NCBI RefSeq assembly: GCF_020181035.1
Contig: NZ_JAIQYY010000022.1
Coordinates: 1-64,000, forward strand
DNA length: 64,000 bases
Direction of reading: 5' to 3'
Origin: Streptomyces sp. CoH27
Lineage (GTDB): Bacteria > Actinomycetota > Actinomycetes > Streptomycetales > Streptomycetaceae
Notes under the pieces: generated by a model
Told to the model about the DNA's origin: nothing
Seen by the model: only the letters and a program-made list of their open reading frames with translations
Databases searched by the model: none
Shown here: positions 1 through 8,916 of the stretch, in pieces
Layout of the letters: each line of letters begins with the position of its first letter
Numbering within the stretch: position 1 is the stretch's first letter
Made by a program: the position numbers and the translations under genes

Positions 1-183
1 ACTGACGTTTCCCCACGGCCAGACCAACGAGCGGATAGCCCAACAGTCACATGATCACCCACTTCTGTTAGGACCTCTTATCGCGTGCGATGACGCGGCT
101 GACCGCGTCCCGCTGCCCGGCGGCCTCGTGCACGACACCGACCTCTGGCCAGGTCAAGCCCACCACTTTTGTGAGGAGTCCTA

Positions 184-216
184 ACGAGCCTGTGCACGGT
201 AGGCGGTGAGACGTCG
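184..216. repeat. Dispersed 33-bp repeat, copy 1
   Basis: This 33-bp stretch matches 3868-3900 at 30 of 33 positions by direct reading. On the minus strand both copies can encode a short DVS-x-PTVH-x-LV peptide, which resembles the recognition helix of small excisionase or antitoxin HTH proteins. No complete gene surrounds either copy. Each copy lies immediately left of a fragment of the same transposase type, so the pair looks like a shared insertion neighbourhood. Confidence 0.6.
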
Positions 217-242
217 GGCTCTCGATCGCCGATCATGGTCGC

Positions 243-677
243 GTGGTGGGGAACGCGTCTCGGGCAGCGATCGTCAGCGACCGGAGGATCACGGACCTGT
301 CGGCCAGTGTGGTCGCTGAGCTCGTCGCCGAGGTAGGGCCGTTGTGGCATCAACGGCACCGGGCCAAGCTCGCATCCAGGGCACGGAAGCGGGCCGTGGG
401 CGCCAGCGCGGAGCACCGGCTGGTCTTCGTCGACCGGCCCCTGGTCGCCAGCCTGGAACCCGAGGGCGTGTCCGTCCGGGAGTGCAACGCCCACATGGCG
501 GCCCGGGTCGCTTTGTGGCTCCGGGACGACGTGGCACCGGCTGACGTCCCCGTCATGTTCAACACGGACTGGGGAATCGAGGAAGGTCTGGAACCCGTCC
601 TCGTCCCCGAGGCCACTCGCCCCCGGATCGTGGCAGCGCTCGTGCAGCACGTCGAAGAGACCGGCGGCCTCGACTGA
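243..677 (+). pseudogene. Truncated IS5/DDE_Tnp_4 transposase N-terminus fused to unrelated C-terminus
   Basis: The 144-aa frame opens with about 60 residues typical of the N-terminal helical region of Streptomyces IS5-family (DDE_Tnp_4) transposases: ITDLSASVVAELVAEVGPLW, then a basic stretch and HRLVFVDR. After about residue 66 the match stops. The remainder (containing MFNTDWGIEEGLEPVLVPEA) is not transposase-like and I do not recognise it. There is no catalytic DDE core. The frame is best read as a chance fusion of a transposase stub with the end of an unknown gene; expression as a real protein is doubtful. The missing catalytic half of this transposase type is present at 3924-4545 on the opposite strand. 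Confidence 0.6.
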
Positions 678-851
678 CCGTGCCTCCCAACCGGCGGCCG
701 CAGACGCGCTCACCACCACCAATCGCCGCCGGCGCCATGGCGTGGCTGCGGCTGGCTCCCGCGGCGGGGCCTCGACGATGTGCCAGCGCGAGCACCATGA
801 AGGCTTGACGCCCGTGGCACCCGCCTTCACAAACTCCACAGACCCTGGCCG

Positions 852-1510
852 GTGCCGTGCCCAGGACACGGGACGCTCGATGCGACCCTCGACCCCCTCG
901 GCTGCGACCTGCCCTGGGAAGCCGTCTACCGGGTCCGGCCGCGCCCCGCTCTGACCTGCGCCCAGTGCGGCCTGCCCATGCACGCCAAGGTCTCCCCACG
1001 CGGCGGTCGTTTCTTCGCACACGACCGCCGCTCCGCGACGTGCGCGGCGGCCGGGGAGACGGAGGAGCACCGGAGCCTGAAACGGGCCCGGGCCGCAGCC
1101 GCGCGCGAGGTCGGCCACCAGGCCGAGCTGGCAGTGGCCGTTGCCCGCGGGGGCTGGCGCGCCGACGTGCTTGTCACCACTCCCGGCGGGCGGCTGACGG
1201 CCTTGGAAGCCCAGTTGTCCTCCGCGTCCGTCGACGACTCCCCTCGCGCACCCGCCGTTACGGTGCAGACGGCGTCGGCGTCGTCCGGTGCACCCACCGC
1301 GCCGCGCGCTGGCTCGATCACGTGCCTGCCGCACGCCTGTACCGGCCGGCGCGCCCGCACGCACCGTGGACGCGCACCCACCCGCTCGTGAGCTCCTTCA
1401 GTGTCGTCAGCTGCGCAGAAGTCTGCGACCCGCAGCGTCCCTGGCACAATCCCGAACACGCCGGCTGGAGCGGCGGCGAGGAGCGGGCCCTGGCTGTTGC
1501 CCGGCGTTGA
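852..1510 (+). pseudogene. CoiA-like competence/nuclease family protein, frameshifted
   Basis: The first frame encodes LTCAQCGLPMHAKVSPRGG, then FFAHD and a conserved GETEEHRSLK block, followed by GWRADVLV and LEAQLSSASVDD. These are hallmarks of the CoiA-like proteins common in Streptomyces: a CxxC zinc-finger-like start and a restriction-endonuclease-fold core with D-x-E-x-Q residues. At about 1235-1250 the match moves into another frame, which continues with RTRRYGADGVGVV and ARWLDHVPAARLY. One indel has therefore broken the gene. The true N-terminus is unclear because 852 has no convincing ribosome site. Family role (DNA uptake or processing) is only suggested by homology; here it is almost certainly inactive. 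Confidence 0.65.
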
Positions 1511-1658
1511 ACATGCCGGCAAAGGCAGCGTTCACGATGCCGATGAACTCTGACGGCGACGCCCCACCATGAGGTGCTCCGGCGGGGCTGTCGTCGGCAA
1601 GGTGTCGTCTTCCTCGGCGAGGTGCCGGTGGTTCAGAACCTGTATCCAATACCCAAGA

Positions 1659-2570
1659 TCATGCCGTCATCCGCCGGATGTCGTTGGCGATGCCCTCCAG
1701 CGGCGCCCTGTTGCCGATGGAGGCGAACCAGTCCCACAGCTCCAGAGCGTGGTAGAGGCGGTAGAGGCCGACCCGCTCGCTCCAGTCGGCAGGCAGCGTG
1801 CCGTAGCCGTCGAAGAGCGCTTCGCGCTTGTCCTGGTCGTCGTGGACGGAGTAGTAGTCGGTCTTGGCCAGGTCCATCAGTGGATCCGCGGCGATCGCGT
1901 TCTCCACGTCGATGAAGCCGCTGACCCGCCATCCGCTGCCGTCCCGAGCGACCAGGACGTTGCCCTCGTGGAAGTCGTTGTGACACAGCACGGCATGCCG
2001 ACACCCGCCGAGCAGCTCGGCCTGCCCAGCGACCTTCGCTTCGATGGCCGTCGCGAGCGCCGCATCGCCCCCGTGTTCGGCGTACTCCCTGAGTTTCTTG
2101 TGGAACTGCCGTGTCATGTAGGCGGTGTTCGTCGGTTCGGGATCCAGAATCTGCGTGGTGAGGTATCCGTAGGCGCCCTGCGGGATCTGGTGGACTGCAG
2201 CCATGCAGCTTCCGATCTGGCGGTAGATCTCCCGCAGCGATGCCCCGTCGAGAGCGTGGCTGACGGCGGACAACGGCTGGCCCCTGAGCATCGTCATCAC
2301 CGTGTAGCAGCGGCCGAGCGCGTTGTCGGCGTCCCCATGGTGCAACACGGCAGGCACCGGCCCGACACGGTGCTGCTGAAGCAGGTGGTAGACGTAGATC
2401 TCCTTCTCCTGTTTCCACCGCCATCGATCGTCATAGATCTTGATGACGACCGGCTCGGCCGCCCCGACGAACCGGATCTCGAAGATCGTGCTCAGCTCCC
2501 CGCCCGTGCGCAGAACGGTCTCCGCGACAGACTCGGTGGGAAGGATGGGGTGCAGGAGTTCCTCGGCCAT
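1659..2570 (-). CDS. Aminoglycoside phosphotransferase (APH/choline kinase-fold) family protein
   Basis: A 303-aa protein kinase-like fold. VVIKIY near the N-terminus supplies the ATP-binding Lys. HNDFHEGNVLV is the Brenner-type catalytic loop (Asp as base, Asn for metal), and IDVENAIAADPLMDLA is the DFG-equivalent metal site. Family members phosphorylate aminoglycosides, macrolides, homoserine or other small alcohols; nothing here fixes the substrate. The start ATG at 2570 is preferred because the upstream in-frame extension (to 2684) is low-complexity and precedes the family's normal N-terminus. The gene stands alone between mobile-element remnants, so it may be cargo. A resistance role is possible but unproven. 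Confidence 0.75.
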   Translation of the reverse strand: MAEELLHPILPTESVAETVLRTGGELSTIFEIRFVGAAEPVVIKIYDDRWRWKQEKEIYVYHLLQQHRVGPVPAVLHHGDADNALGRCYTVMTMLRGQPLSAVSHALDGASLREIYRQIGSCMAAVHQIPQGAYGYLTTQILDPEPTNTAYMTRQFHKKLREYAEHGGDAALATAIEAKVAGQAELLGGCRHAVLCHNDFHEGNVLVARDGSGWRVSGFIDVENAIAADPLMDLAKTDYYSVHDDQDKREALFDGYGTLPADWSERVGLYRLYHALELWDWFASIGNRAPLEGIANDIRRMTA

Positions 2571-3117
2571 CGCCGACGGCAGCGCTGTGGTAGCGGACAC
2601 GCTGGAACCGTATGTGAGCCAGGGCGGACATCGCGAGCGAAATACGGACGGTGCGGAGAGCGTCGGCGGGGGACTGCCGGGCATGCCTCTTCAGCAGCAG
2701 GTTTTCAGTCGCCGATCACTTCACTCACGGCGGCCCGGGCGGCTGCCTCATCGGCACGGTGTCGCCGCCGACGAACACCCGGACCTGCAGACATGCGTCC
2801 GAATCCGTCGGCACACAGCATGATTCCTGGACCAGCACGAGATCCACCGGTCAAAGTCCTGGCGAACCCTCGGCAGTTGACCTCAGCCATCAAGATCGCC
2901 GACAGAGTCGAGTCGGCTGAACTGATAATTTGGCCATATTAATCGGAGTATTGGAGATCCGGGCAGGGATCTCTGCAAGCGTTGGGGCGCTGAGTTGATT
3001 CAACTATGTAGTTGCCGTGGCAACTTCCACGTCGGGTTGTGATCAAGTGCCGCCAGGTGTACAGAGGAGAGAGAGGGGCGTGATTACGGTCTGCAATTTC
3101 AGACATTTGCAGGCAAG
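2571..3117. other. Gene-free interval
   Basis: About 550 bp between the divergent kinase and pentapeptide genes. No frame gives a recognisable protein. The part from 2920 to 3060 is AT-richer than its surroundings and probably carries the promoter of the pentapeptide gene, but I see no clean -35/-10 pair. Confidence 0.4.
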
Positions 3118-3129
3118 TGGAGGATCGAT

Positions 3130-3852
3130 GTGGCTTCCACCGGCCCATGGCAGTGGCTTCTGATCTGCACACTTCTGGTACTCGGTTGCCTTTTCGCAAT
3201 CGACGCCTGGAGGCTCGCCGTCCATCAGAGCGAAAAGGGTTCCAGAATCGGCGTTCTCTCGGCTCTCGGCGGAGGTCTCATCACTGGTCTCTCGGTGGGA
3301 CTCGCGACCCTGAACCTGCAGATGTCTTTCGAGGCGACCACGAAGTACGCGACATGGAAGGCGGACGTCGAGGCCGCCGCCAGCATCCCGGGATTCTCGC
3401 CGGGGCATCGTGGCATCCGAGGCATCAACTTCAGCGGAAAGAGCCTGCATGATGCCGACTTCACTCATGAAGATCTGCATGGTATGCAGTTCCGGGATGC
3501 CGACCTGACGGGTGCAGTGTTCGACGGAGCCGACCTGCATGGGGCCAACTTCGTAGGAGCAGATCTTGAGTCGACCAGCTTCAAGGATGCCCATTTGAAG
3601 AACGCACTCTTGCAGAGCGCGGATCTGACTCATGCAGCGGTCAACGGTACCGCGCCGCAGAATTATGCGGGAGTGCAAGTTAATGGACGTACTTGTTGGC
3701 CTAAAAATGTCGACCGAGAAATACTCAAGACGGTTACGGTGAAATCTTTTTGGGAGCGGGACGATACGATGCTCACGCCACAGCAGGAACAGAAGGAGGA
3801 CGGCGTAAGAGGCGGTGAGATAGCTTCTCGGTGCCATTTGGCGGAGCGATGA
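3130..3852 (+). CDS. Membrane-anchored pentapeptide-repeat protein
   Basis: 240 aa, GTG start at 3130, chosen because GGAGG sits 6 bp upstream. Two hydrophobic helices at about residues 8-25 and 40-62 form an N-terminal hairpin anchor. Residues about 98-175 are pentapeptide repeats of A(D/N)LxxA/F type (DADF, RDADLTGAVFDGADLHGANF, GADLESTSF, DAHLKNALL, SADLTHAAV), which fold as a right-handed quadrilateral beta-helix. This Streptomyces architecture (two TM helices plus a short repeat block) is widespread and of unknown function. The last about 45 residues after the CWPKN motif are charged and not repeat-like. They run into the 3868-3900 repeat zone, so the original C-terminus may have been altered by insertion. 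Confidence 0.75.
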   Translation: MASTGPWQWLLICTLLVLGCLFAIDAWRLAVHQSEKGSRIGVLSALGGGLITGLSVGLATLNLQMSFEATTKYATWKADVEAAASIPGFSPGHRGIRGINFSGKSLHDADFTHEDLHGMQFRDADLTGAVFDGADLHGANFVGADLESTSFKDAHLKNALLQSADLTHAAVNGTAPQNYAGVQVNGRTCWPKNVDREILKTVTVKSFWERDDTMLTPQQEQKEDGVRGGEIASRCHLAER

Positions 3853-3867
3853 CTGAGTCGCCGCCTG

Positions 3868-3900
3868 ACGAGCTCGTGCACGGTAGGCCGTGAGACGTCG
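3868..3900. repeat. Dispersed 33-bp repeat, copy 2
   Basis: Second copy of the 184-216 sequence (30/33 identical), in the same orientation. It is followed 24 bp later by the 3' end of an IS5-type transposase on the minus strand, whereas copy 1 is followed by the 5' end of the same transposase type on the plus strand. Confidence 0.6.
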
Positions 3901-3923
3901 AGGACCTCGGCGTGGCTCGGTGT

Positions 3924-4545
3924 TCACGTCTGCCGTGTCGGGATCAGGTCTGCCGTCCGCTGATGGGAGAGCAGGCCGGTGACTGCTTGGACGATGTTGC
4001 TCATGTGCTCGCGGCGGCCGAGATGGCGGGCCAGAGCCCGCCAGTTCTTGAGATGGGCGATGCCGTGCTCGACCCGGATGCGTCGCGAGGAGTGCGCTTT
4101 GCGCTGTCGCTCGTGCATCTCTTCGTACCAGTCAGGGGCGTTCTTCTTGAACGTGCGGTGCGGTGGTGTGACCACGGGCACGCCGGTCTGTGCCCCCAGG
4201 CCCTGGTAGCCGGCATCGGCGAGGATCTCCCCTGTGGGCCCGACAGAGAGGAGCCTGACCAGCCCTGGCCGGCGGCCGTGCGTGATGTCCGCGCAGCTGC
4301 CGGGCTTGGCCGGACTGCAGAACAGCACGTGGCCCTCCCGGTCCGTGACCACCATGCTCTTGGGCATTCTGCTTGTTCTTGCCGGAGATGAACTTGTCCC
4401 GGTCCTTGTGCCCGGCGGCCGGCCGCCGGACCCGGATCTCGGTGCCGTCGATGATGCCGGTCTTCCCGGTGGTGCCGAGATGGTCCACGACCCGGGCCGG
4501 AGTCTGAAGACGAACACCTGGTCTGACAGAGCATCCCCGCTCTGC
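3924..4545 (-). pseudogene. IS5-family (DDE_Tnp_4) transposase, 5'-truncated and frameshifted
   Basis: Read on the minus strand, one frame carries VVDHLGTTGKTGIIDGTEIRV and DRDKFISGKNKQNA (first catalytic Asp in IIDGTE). After a frameshift near 4362-4368 another frame continues with KSMVVTDREG, CADITHGRRPGLV, ILADAGYQGLGAQTG (second Asp) and RIRVEHGIAHLKNWRALARH (Glu). It stops normally at 3924. The N-terminal third is missing upstream of about 4545. All three DDE positions survive, but truncation plus frameshift make it non-functional. The missing N-terminal type occurs at 243-440. Confidence 0.85.
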
Positions 4546-4747
4546 AACTGCTCGCCACGCTTGTGCATCTCCGCCACGGGTCCACTCATGACGTGCCGGC
4601 CTGCTGGTTCGACGTGGACCGCTTTGCACGAGCTCGTCAGGGCGCCGTTGGTCGCACGATAGGCGTCGGCACGGAAGGCGATAGGCCGAGCCCCAAGAAT
4701 CTTGGGAGTCCGGCGGCCACTCGGGCCGCAGGCCGGAAGGAGCAGAA

Positions 4748-5110
4748 ATGCCTCGCAAGGGTTTCGTCCGGGTCGGCGCGCTGGCAGTGGCCGCCTCCGC
4801 GATGGTGCTCGCCGCACCGGGCCTGGCCAACGCAAGCGTGGCCCCGGTAACGGTGAGGGCTGATGCAGCTTGCCAGGCCTTGGAGTTCACCAGGATCGAA
4901 TCGGGTCACGACCACATGTACGTGGACCCGACGGTCGACCAGAGCTCGTGTCTCTATGTGATCTGGGACAACAACGCCGGCCGCGCGGCCTACTCGTCGA
5001 TGTCGCCCGCCGGCAACCAGGGCGACATCTACGACGGCCCCGGCCAGAACCTCCAGGTCGAGGTACTTGACGAGGCCAACGGCCTCACCGGCTGGGGCCC
5101 CGCCAACTGA
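4748..5110 (+). CDS. Small secreted protein of unknown function
   Basis: 120 aa, ATG start with AAGGAG 7 bp upstream. A classic Sec signal peptide (basic start, hydrophobic ALAVAASAMVLAAPG, AxA-type site ANA at about residue 29) leaves a mature domain of about 90 aa. That domain has two cysteines (CQALEF and SSCLYVIWDN) likely forming a disulfide, and acidic or glycine-rich loops. I do not recognise a family. It is flanked by transposase debris upstream and a regulator 160 bp downstream; no operon partner is evident. Confidence 0.7.
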   Translation: MPRKGFVRVGALAVAASAMVLAAPGLANASVAPVTVRADAACQALEFTRIESGHDHMYVDPTVDQSSCLYVIWDNNAGRAAYSSMSPAGNQGDIYDGPGQNLQVEVLDEANGLTGWGPAN

Positions 5111-5269
5111 CCTCTGTCGGCGGCCTGCGGCCCACCGCAGCCCGAGGGTGGGCCCGGTGTGCCGCCGCCGGTCCGGTGATGGCGTCGGATCGTTCGTGAC
5201 CTGTCGTCACCGCCGTGAACCGGATAGGCTCACCCAAGGTGTGTCCATGACACTGACGGGGGGCCGTCG

Positions 5270-7276
5270 TTGATCTTCGGCATCTTGGGACCGCTGCTGG
5301 TCGAGGACAGTCAAGGGCCACGGACACTCGCCGCCCCCAAGCAGCGAACCCTCCTCGCGTCGCTACTCCTACGGCCGAACCAGGCCGTCCCTGTTGCGGA
5401 TCTTCTGGACCGCCTATGGGGCGATCATCATCCGGCCAGCGCGACAGCGACGCTGCACAATCACATCGCCCGGCTGAGGCGTTCGCTCGGCGAGGAGGCC
5501 GGTGCCCGGGTCCGGACCCGGGCACCGGGTTACCTCGTGGAGGTCCTGAACGACCAGGAACTGGACCTGGCTTCTTTCCGCGCACTGCACACCGCCGCGG
5601 CGACTACGGCCCAGGACGGCGACTACGACAGGGCAGCCGCCCTGCTGCGCCAGGCCCTTGGACTGTGGCGCGGGAACGCCCTGAGCGACGTGCCCGCCAC
5701 CGCGGCGTACAGCCAGGAGAGGGTGCAGCTCGACGAGCTGCGACTTGTCGTCTGGCAGCAGCGCATCGAGTACGACCTGGAGAGCGGGGTCGGCGAAGCC
5801 CTGATCCCCGAGCTGCGGGAGTTACTGGCCGCACGCCCCTTCCAGGAGAGCCTGTACGGCCAGCTCATGCGCGCGCTCTACCGGTCGGGGCGGCAGGCCG
5901 AGGCCTTGGGCGTGTTCCGGGAGGCGCGCACCGCGTTGCTGGACGAGCTGGGTGTTGAACCGGGCCCCGCACTCCAGCAGCTCCACGAGAGCCTGCTGCG
6001 GCAGGACCCCGGCCTGGCACAGAACCAGCCGGCCCGACTCCGGCCCCCGCAGCCCCACTCCCGCGCTGAGCCACCGCGCGCGCCCTTCCAACTTCCGCCT
6101 GGTGTCACCGACTTCACCGGGCGCCAAGAAGAGTCCGCGGCCCTGATCGCCGAACTCACCGCCGATGGCGGCCACGGCCCCCGGATCGCTGTGGTGTCAG
6201 GGCAGGCCGGCAGCGGCAAGACCGAGCTTGCGCTGCAGGCAGCATGGCGACTGCGCGACACCTTCACCGACGGCGTACTCTTCGCCGACCTGCAAGGTCA
6301 GCAGAGCCGATCAGCGGACCTCGCCGACGTGCTGGCCGCCTTCGCCCGCGCCCTGGGCGCGGAGAGGAGCGCGATCCCAGCCGAACGGGAGGCATGCGCG
6401 GCCCTCTATCACAGCCTCGCTGCGGGGCGCCGGCTGCTGGTGGTACTGGACAACGCCGCCGACAGCTCGCAGGTACGCCCGCTGCTTCCCGGCCCCGGCA
6501 GCGCCGTCCTGGTCACCAGCAGGCGCCGGCTCACGGGCCTCGCTGGGGCCCGCCCGTTCGACCTGGGCCTCCTCTCGCAGTCCGAGGCCGCCGACCTGCT
6601 CAGGAAGGTCGCCGGACGTGGGTACGACGAGCCGGACGCCGTCGCCGCGATCACGGCCCGGTGTGGCTACCTGCCGCTGGCGCTGCGCATCGCCGGGGCC
6701 AGGCTGGCCGCCCGACCGACCTGGAGTGTGCAGGGGATCGCCGAACGGCTCGCCGACCGCCGCCATCGGATGGACGAGCTGCGGGCCGAGGACATGGACG
6801 TACGGGCCAGCCTCATGCTCAGCTATGCGGCGCTGCCCGGGCCGCATGCCCGCGCCTTCCGACTGCTGGCGCTCGCGAACGCGGCGACGCTGCCGCTGTC
6901 CGTCGCCTCCGCGATGCTCGACCTGCCGCAGCGTCGCGCTGAGCAGATCCTCGAAGAGCTGGTCGACGCGCATCTGCTGACCTGCCCTCGGCAGGGTTCC
7001 TACGGCTTCCACGACCTTCCGAGGCTGTTCGGCACAGAGCAGGCCGCCGCCACCGAGACGGCGCAGGAGCGGCTGGCGGCCCTGCGCCGCGGGGCCCGCG
7101 CCGCCCGCCGAACCGCCGTCGGGCTGGCGGATCCCGCGCTCGCCGCGCTGCGCCGCGTCGTCGACGACCTCGTCGCCAGCACGTACGCGATCGGCGAGCC
7201 CCTCGATCATGGCCTCTCCGCCCGCCGCTACGCGACGTCCGACGAACGCCGCGCCCTGCACGGCACCGTCCTCTGA
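5270..7276 (+). CDS. SARP/AfsR-family transcriptional regulator (BTAD + NB-ARC), lacking TPR domain
   Basis: 668 aa. The N-terminus (about 1-95) is an OmpR-like winged helix (LLASLLLRPNQAVPVADLLD, HNHIARLRRSLG). About 98-245 is the bacterial transcriptional activation domain (RPFQESLYGQLMRALYRSGR, ELGVEPGPALQQLH). From about residue 275 follows an NB-ARC STAND ATPase: Walker A VSGQAGSGKTELAL, Walker B LLVVLDN, VLVTSRRR sensor, GLPL-like YLPLALRIAG and HDLPRLF. AfsR-class proteins usually continue into TPRs to about 950 aa; here the frame ends shortly after the winged-helix part. The TTG start at 5270 overlaps the TGA of a 10-codon frame starting at 5241, with GGGGGG upstream. It probably activates a pathway, but no antibiotic cluster is adjacent. 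Confidence 0.85.
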   Translation: MIFGILGPLLVEDSQGPRTLAAPKQRTLLASLLLRPNQAVPVADLLDRLWGDHHPASATATLHNHIARLRRSLGEEAGARVRTRAPGYLVEVLNDQELDLASFRALHTAAATTAQDGDYDRAAALLRQALGLWRGNALSDVPATAAYSQERVQLDELRLVVWQQRIEYDLESGVGEALIPELRELLAARPFQESLYGQLMRALYRSGRQAEALGVFREARTALLDELGVEPGPALQQLHESLLRQDPGLAQNQPARLRPPQPHSRAEPPRAPFQLPPGVTDFTGRQEESAALIAELTADGGHGPRIAVVSGQAGSGKTELALQAAWRLRDTFTDGVLFADLQGQQSRSADLADVLAAFARALGAERSAIPAEREACAALYHSLAAGRRLLVVLDNAADSSQVRPLLPGPGSAVLVTSRRRLTGLAGARPFDLGLLSQSEAADLLRKVAGRGYDEPDAVAAITARCGYLPLALRIAGARLAARPTWSVQGIAERLADRRHRMDELRAEDMDVRASLMLSYAALPGPHARAFRLLALANAATLPLSVASAMLDLPQRRAEQILEELVDAHLLTCPRQGSYGFHDLPRLFGTEQAAATETAQERLAALRRGARAARRTAVGLADPALAALRRVVDDLVASTYAIGEPLDHGLSARRYATSDERRALHGTVL

Positions 7277-7366
7277 CCGCTGTGGTTCCGGGGTGGGGAG
7301 TTGGTGTGTCGGCTGGGGTGTGAGACACGAGTTGATGCTCAAGCGTCGGCCTGGTTGTGGGGGTGG

Positions 7367-7694
7367 TCAGAAGGGCGGGTCGTCCGTGAAGCCTCCGGCC
7401 CATGGGTCGGTGCTGGGGCTGGTGGTGTCCTCTGGGGTTTGCAGGGCGGTGGTGTCGTGGCCCCGGGGTTGTCAGGGCGTCGAGTGCGCGGTTGCGGTGG
7501 TGGCGGTTGATGCTGGTGCTCAGGAGGCGGTGGGCTTGGTCCGCGAGGTGGTCCTGGCGCTGAGTGAGGTCGGGGTGTTCGGCCAGGGGGAGAGCGGTGA
7601 TGAGGGCGGCATCGCGTACTGCGGCGTCAGTGTGTTCGAGGAAGGGGGCAACGGCCTTGCAGAGGACGGGGCGCAGGTCCCGTAAGGCGCGCAT
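7367..7694 (-). pseudogene. HEAT-repeat protein, C-terminal fragment with frameshift
   Basis: On the minus strand, residues RDLRPVLCKAVAPFLEHTD, DAALITALPLAEHPDL and a QDHLADQAHRLL block match the C-terminal helices of Streptomyces HEAT-repeat proteins. Near 7462 the match shifts frame and finishes as GHDTTALQTPEDTTS and FTDDPPF-stop at 7367. The N-terminal part is absent: the sequence changes abruptly near 7694-7700, next to transposase debris. It is a broken, truncated gene. Confidence 0.6.
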
Positions 7695-7909
7695 TTCTGT
7701 TCGATCCCACGCACCTGGACACGCCGGAGGAGCTCAACGAAGTCAAGGAACGCATCGATGCCCTTCGCCCGGCAGCAGATGGCCCTCTACGGGCCGGACG
7801 CACCCGCGCCATGTTCGATGCCTTCCTGGGCCAGTTCCGTGCCTGAGCAACGCGCCGTGGCCTTCGGCGCGGCCCTGCACGCCCTGGACCCCGCCACCCG
7901 CAGCACCAC

Positions 7910-8254
7910 GGCACCGGCTTCATGAAGTGGCGGGATGAACTCCCCGACCCACGCCCCAGCGACCTGAAGGCCTACGCCGGAAGCGCACCGGTGACCCGGG
8001 AGTCCGGCAGGAGCCGGCATGTCACTCACCGCCGGATCAAGAACAGCCGTCCGGCCGCGACCGGTCGGCACTGGGCGTTCGCCGCGTTGACCGCCTCGCC
8101 CGGCGCCCACGCACACTGCAACCGCCGACGCAGCAACGGCGATCGCTACCACGCACTGCGCAACCTGTTCAACCGCATGCTCGGCCAACTCCATCACTGC
8201 CTGGCACGTCACGAGAAGTTCGACGAAACCATCGCCTTCCACCAGCCGACGAGT
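7910..8254 (+). pseudogene. IS110/IS116-family transposase, C-terminal fragment
   Basis: The frame from 7922 carries DLKAYAGSAPVTRESGRSR, THRRIKNSRPA, HWAFAALTASPGAHAHCNRR and LRNLFNRMLGQLHHCL, the conserved C-terminal domain (Transposase_20) of IS110-type recombinases, including the Ser-containing motif. The N-terminal DEDD domain is missing. Upstream sequence (7700-7905) has short open frames I cannot assign. Confidence 0.75.
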
Positions 8255-8284
8255 TCCCCACTCACGGCAGCCGCTCGACCGGGT

Positions 8285-8465
8285 AGCAGCATGGCGTGTC
8301 TTGTCGGCCAGGACCGCATCTGGCGTCGCGGCGGTGGCCGCCGATCCGTCGGGACGTCCCCAAACGGCCGGGGCCCGTCGGGGCGGGCTCCGGCGGCGTG
8401 CTGGTGAGCGCGCACGATCGTGGAGTCGACGACGACCCGGTCGGCAGTGCCGGGAAGCCTCGGGA
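8285..8465 (-). pseudogene. IS5-type transposase fragment
   Basis: Minus-strand peptide DRVVVDSTIVRAHQHAAGAR is the first catalytic-Asp region of IS5-family transposases (VDSTxVRAHQHAAGA). The remainder of the frame is degraded and out of register. It abuts the IS110 fragment, so two elements decayed side by side. Confidence 0.6.
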
Positions 8466-8916
8466 TTGCCGGTGCCGGCAGCCTGAGGAACTCCCGTCAT
8501 CACAGGTCACAGGGCACCATTTCCGTCGCAAGGCACCCGCAGGCGGTCACCCATCCATGAACCCGGCTTCAAATCTAGAGCACAAATTCCACACATCCCT
8601 CTCTTCAGGCGGGCCCTGATGGTCTAGATTGACCGTGCTTCGCATGCTGGGACACGAGGCGACAAATGATGATCTATGGGTCCTGCGATGAAGACGGCCA
8701 ACTGCCGCGTCTCTGGCGCCGGACGTGGGGGTGATCAATTCGTGGAGCCCGAGTGGGGTTTTGGGTGCGGGGAGTACCCGAGGTTTCGACGGGTTCACAT
8801 GCACTTCGAGAGTCTGGCAGGCCATGCGAGTCAGCTGCGGCCAGGGCGGGTTGTTCAAGTAGCGCCGAAATAGCCGGGATGTCATGCGCCGGGGGACTGG
8901 GGGGTCTCCTGCGGGA
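8466..8916. other. Intergenic region before the polysaccharide locus
   Basis: About 450 bp with no supportable gene. It contains TGGTCTAGATTG at 8620-8631, which matches the DasR-responsive element core TGGTCTAGACCA at 9 of 12 positions. This is a weak match that could be chance. No rho-independent terminator is obvious. The promoter-proximal part is annotated separately. Confidence 0.4.

Noticed and set aside
78..1364. 428-codon open frame on the minus strand
   Set aside because: It is antisense to the transposase stub and the CoiA-like remnant, is Arg/Gly/Pro-rich with no family motifs, and reflects GC skew. Only the short HTH-like peptide near 184-216 is of note.
1659..2570. Confident aminoglycoside-resistance gene call
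   Set aside because: The APH fold is shared by many kinases and no subfamily-specific residues were recognised; only a family-level call is justified.
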